From assembly GCF_907163085.1 (NCBI RefSeq), contig NZ_CAJQTX010000007.1:124001-188000 (forward strand): a stretch of DNA of 64,000 nucleotides, read 5' to 3'. The notes beneath the pieces are model-generated. The model saw only the letters and a list, made by a program, of their open reading frames with translations, ran no database searches and was not told the origin of the DNA. The stretch comes from Candidatus Accumulibacter sp. ACC003 (GTDB taxonomy: Bacteria; Pseudomonadota; Gammaproteobacteria; Burkholderiales; Rhodocyclaceae). Positions 63,222 through 64,000 of the stretch are shown here, piece after piece (the stretch's first letter is position 1; each line of letters opens with the position of its first letter). A program made the position numbers and the translations under genes.

Positions 63222-64000
63222 ATGAGTGGGAACACGGTTTGCCAGAACATCCGCGTCAGCGGCGTTGTTCAGGGTGTTGGTTTTCGCCCCTTCGTCTGGC
63301 GGCTGGCCAAGGAACTGGGTCTTGCCGGCTGGGTTCGCAACGACTCTCGCGGCGTCGAAATCGAGGTTTGCGGTGCCGCGGCGCAGGTGCAAAGTCTTAT
63401 CGACCGGCTCGGCAACGATGCGCCGCCGCTGGCCAAGGTCAATACCGTGGTTACTCGCGACGCGGCACCGGCAGGACATACTGGCCACGATTTCGTGATC
63501 GTCGACAGTCGCAGCGGCCGCGCGGCGACGATGATCGCGCACGATACGGCCGTCTGCCGCGACTGCCTGGCAGAAGTTTTCGAGCCCAGCAGCCGGCGCT
63601 GGCGCTACGCCTTTGCCAACTGCACCAACTGCGGGCCGCGCTATACGATTAGCCGTGGTTTGCCGTACGACCGGGTGCGCACCAGCCTCAAGCCCTTCGT
63701 GATGTGTCCGAAGTGTCAGCACGAGTACCGGCAGCCCGAGAACCGGCGCTTTCACGCCGAGGCCAACTGCTGTCCGAAGTGTGGGCCGCAGCTGTTCCTG
63801 CTCGACGGCGAAGGACATCCCTTGCCCGACGATCCGATCGCCGGCGCGCTGGCCTTGTTGCAGCAGGGGAAGATTGTCGCCATCAAGGGCCTGGGCGGTT
63901 TCCACCTGGTATGCGACGCGCGCAATGCGGTCGCCGTCGCGCTGCTGCGCGAACGCAAGCAACGCGACGAAAAGCCCTTTGTAGTGATGCTCGCCAACGC
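63222..64000 (+). CDS. hypF: Carbamoyltransferase HypF (partial, cut by window edge)
   Basis: HypF makes the carbamoyl group that becomes the cyanide ligands of the NiFe site. The first 259 residues are in the window: an acylphosphatase domain (RVSGVVQGVGFRPFVWRLA, residues about 11-29; GWVRNDSRGVEIEV), two zinc-finger segments (CRDCLAEVF and NCTNCGPRYT; CPKCQHEY and CCPKCGP) and the start of the YrdC-like domain (LLQQGKIVAIKGLGGFHLVC). ATG 63222 follows the hypB stop by one base, with GGAGG upstream. The sequence runs off the end in frame with no stop. Confidence 0.96.
   Translation, partial: MSGNTVCQNIRVSGVVQGVGFRPFVWRLAKELGLAGWVRNDSRGVEIEVCGAAAQVQSLIDRLGNDAPPLAKVNTVVTRDAAPAGHTGHDFVIVDSRSGRAATMIAHDTAVCRDCLAEVFEPSSRRWRYAFANCTNCGPRYTISRGLPYDRVRTSLKPFVMCPKCQHEYRQPENRRFHAEANCCPKCGPQLFLLDGEGHPLPDDPIAGALALLQQGKIVAIKGLGGFHLVCDARNAVAVALLRERKQRDEKPFVVMLAN

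Overview
The window reads as core chromosome of a GC-rich betaproteobacterium. The gene neighbourhoods (gshA-gshB with a permease-less PTS, gatCAB divergent from mreBCD-mrdA-rodA-rlpA, dacC-dat-ybeD-lipB-lipA, metX-metW, a full ccmABCDEFGHI operon next to hup/hyp genes, prpC/prpD) fit Rhodocyclales, and a Candidatus Accumulibacter-like organism is my best guess. That placement is inference from gene content; no rRNA or tRNA gene was seen.

Layout, left to right. 1-3.1 kb: aceK (glyoxylate-shunt switch), a PduO-type cobalamin adenosyltransferase and an unrecognised 185-residue protein. 3.1-8.4 kb: an accessory island with one very large minus-strand gene, a NACHT/STAND-type NTPase of about 1,434 residues with a helical-repeat middle and a PD-(D/E)XK nuclease-like C-terminus. 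Gene-poor flanks surround it, one of them carrying a dispersed repeat. This is the best candidate for an undescribed (probably antiphage) system. 8.4-12.8 kb: parE-parC. 12.8-20.2 kb: creA, an orphan N6-adenine DNA methyltransferase, gshA (apparently missing an internal block), gshB, apbE, and the EIIA-HPr-EI phosphotransfer chain. 20.3-24.1 kb: a strong terminator, metX-metW, an AmpG-type permease and a SMUG1-type uracil-DNA glycosylase.

24.1-29.8 kb: a yqjD-yqjE-yqjK operon and xthA on the minus strand, separated by an IS630-family element that has itself been split by a 2,376-bp insertion sequence. The nesting is clean: 18-bp inverted repeats, a 5-bp CATTC target duplication, and excision in silico restores the IS630 transposase frame. 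29.8-34.4 kb: pyrE, a periplasmic coiled-coil protein and gatCAB. 34.5-41.3 kb: the rod-shape/elongasome operon mreB-mreC-mreD-mrdA-rodA-rlpA. 41.3-46.4 kb: a GAF-PAS protein, a PBP5-type carboxypeptidase, D-amino acid transaminase and the lipoate genes. 46.4-53.2 kb: a YqaA-like membrane protein, a second RlpA-like protein, prpC and prpD of the methylcitrate cycle, a small membrane protein and pssA.

53.3-60.6 kb: the complete cytochrome c maturation operon on the minus strand (ccmA to ccmI). Divergent from it, 60.8-64.0 kb holds hupK-hypA-hypB-hypF for NiFe-hydrogenase maturation; hypF runs off the right edge. The shared intergenic region contains a near-consensus FNR/ANR box placed where a class II FNR-activated promoter for hupK would need it. 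Together the genes suggest an organism that uses acetate and propionate, respires with c-type cytochromes, and expresses a hydrogenase under low oxygen.
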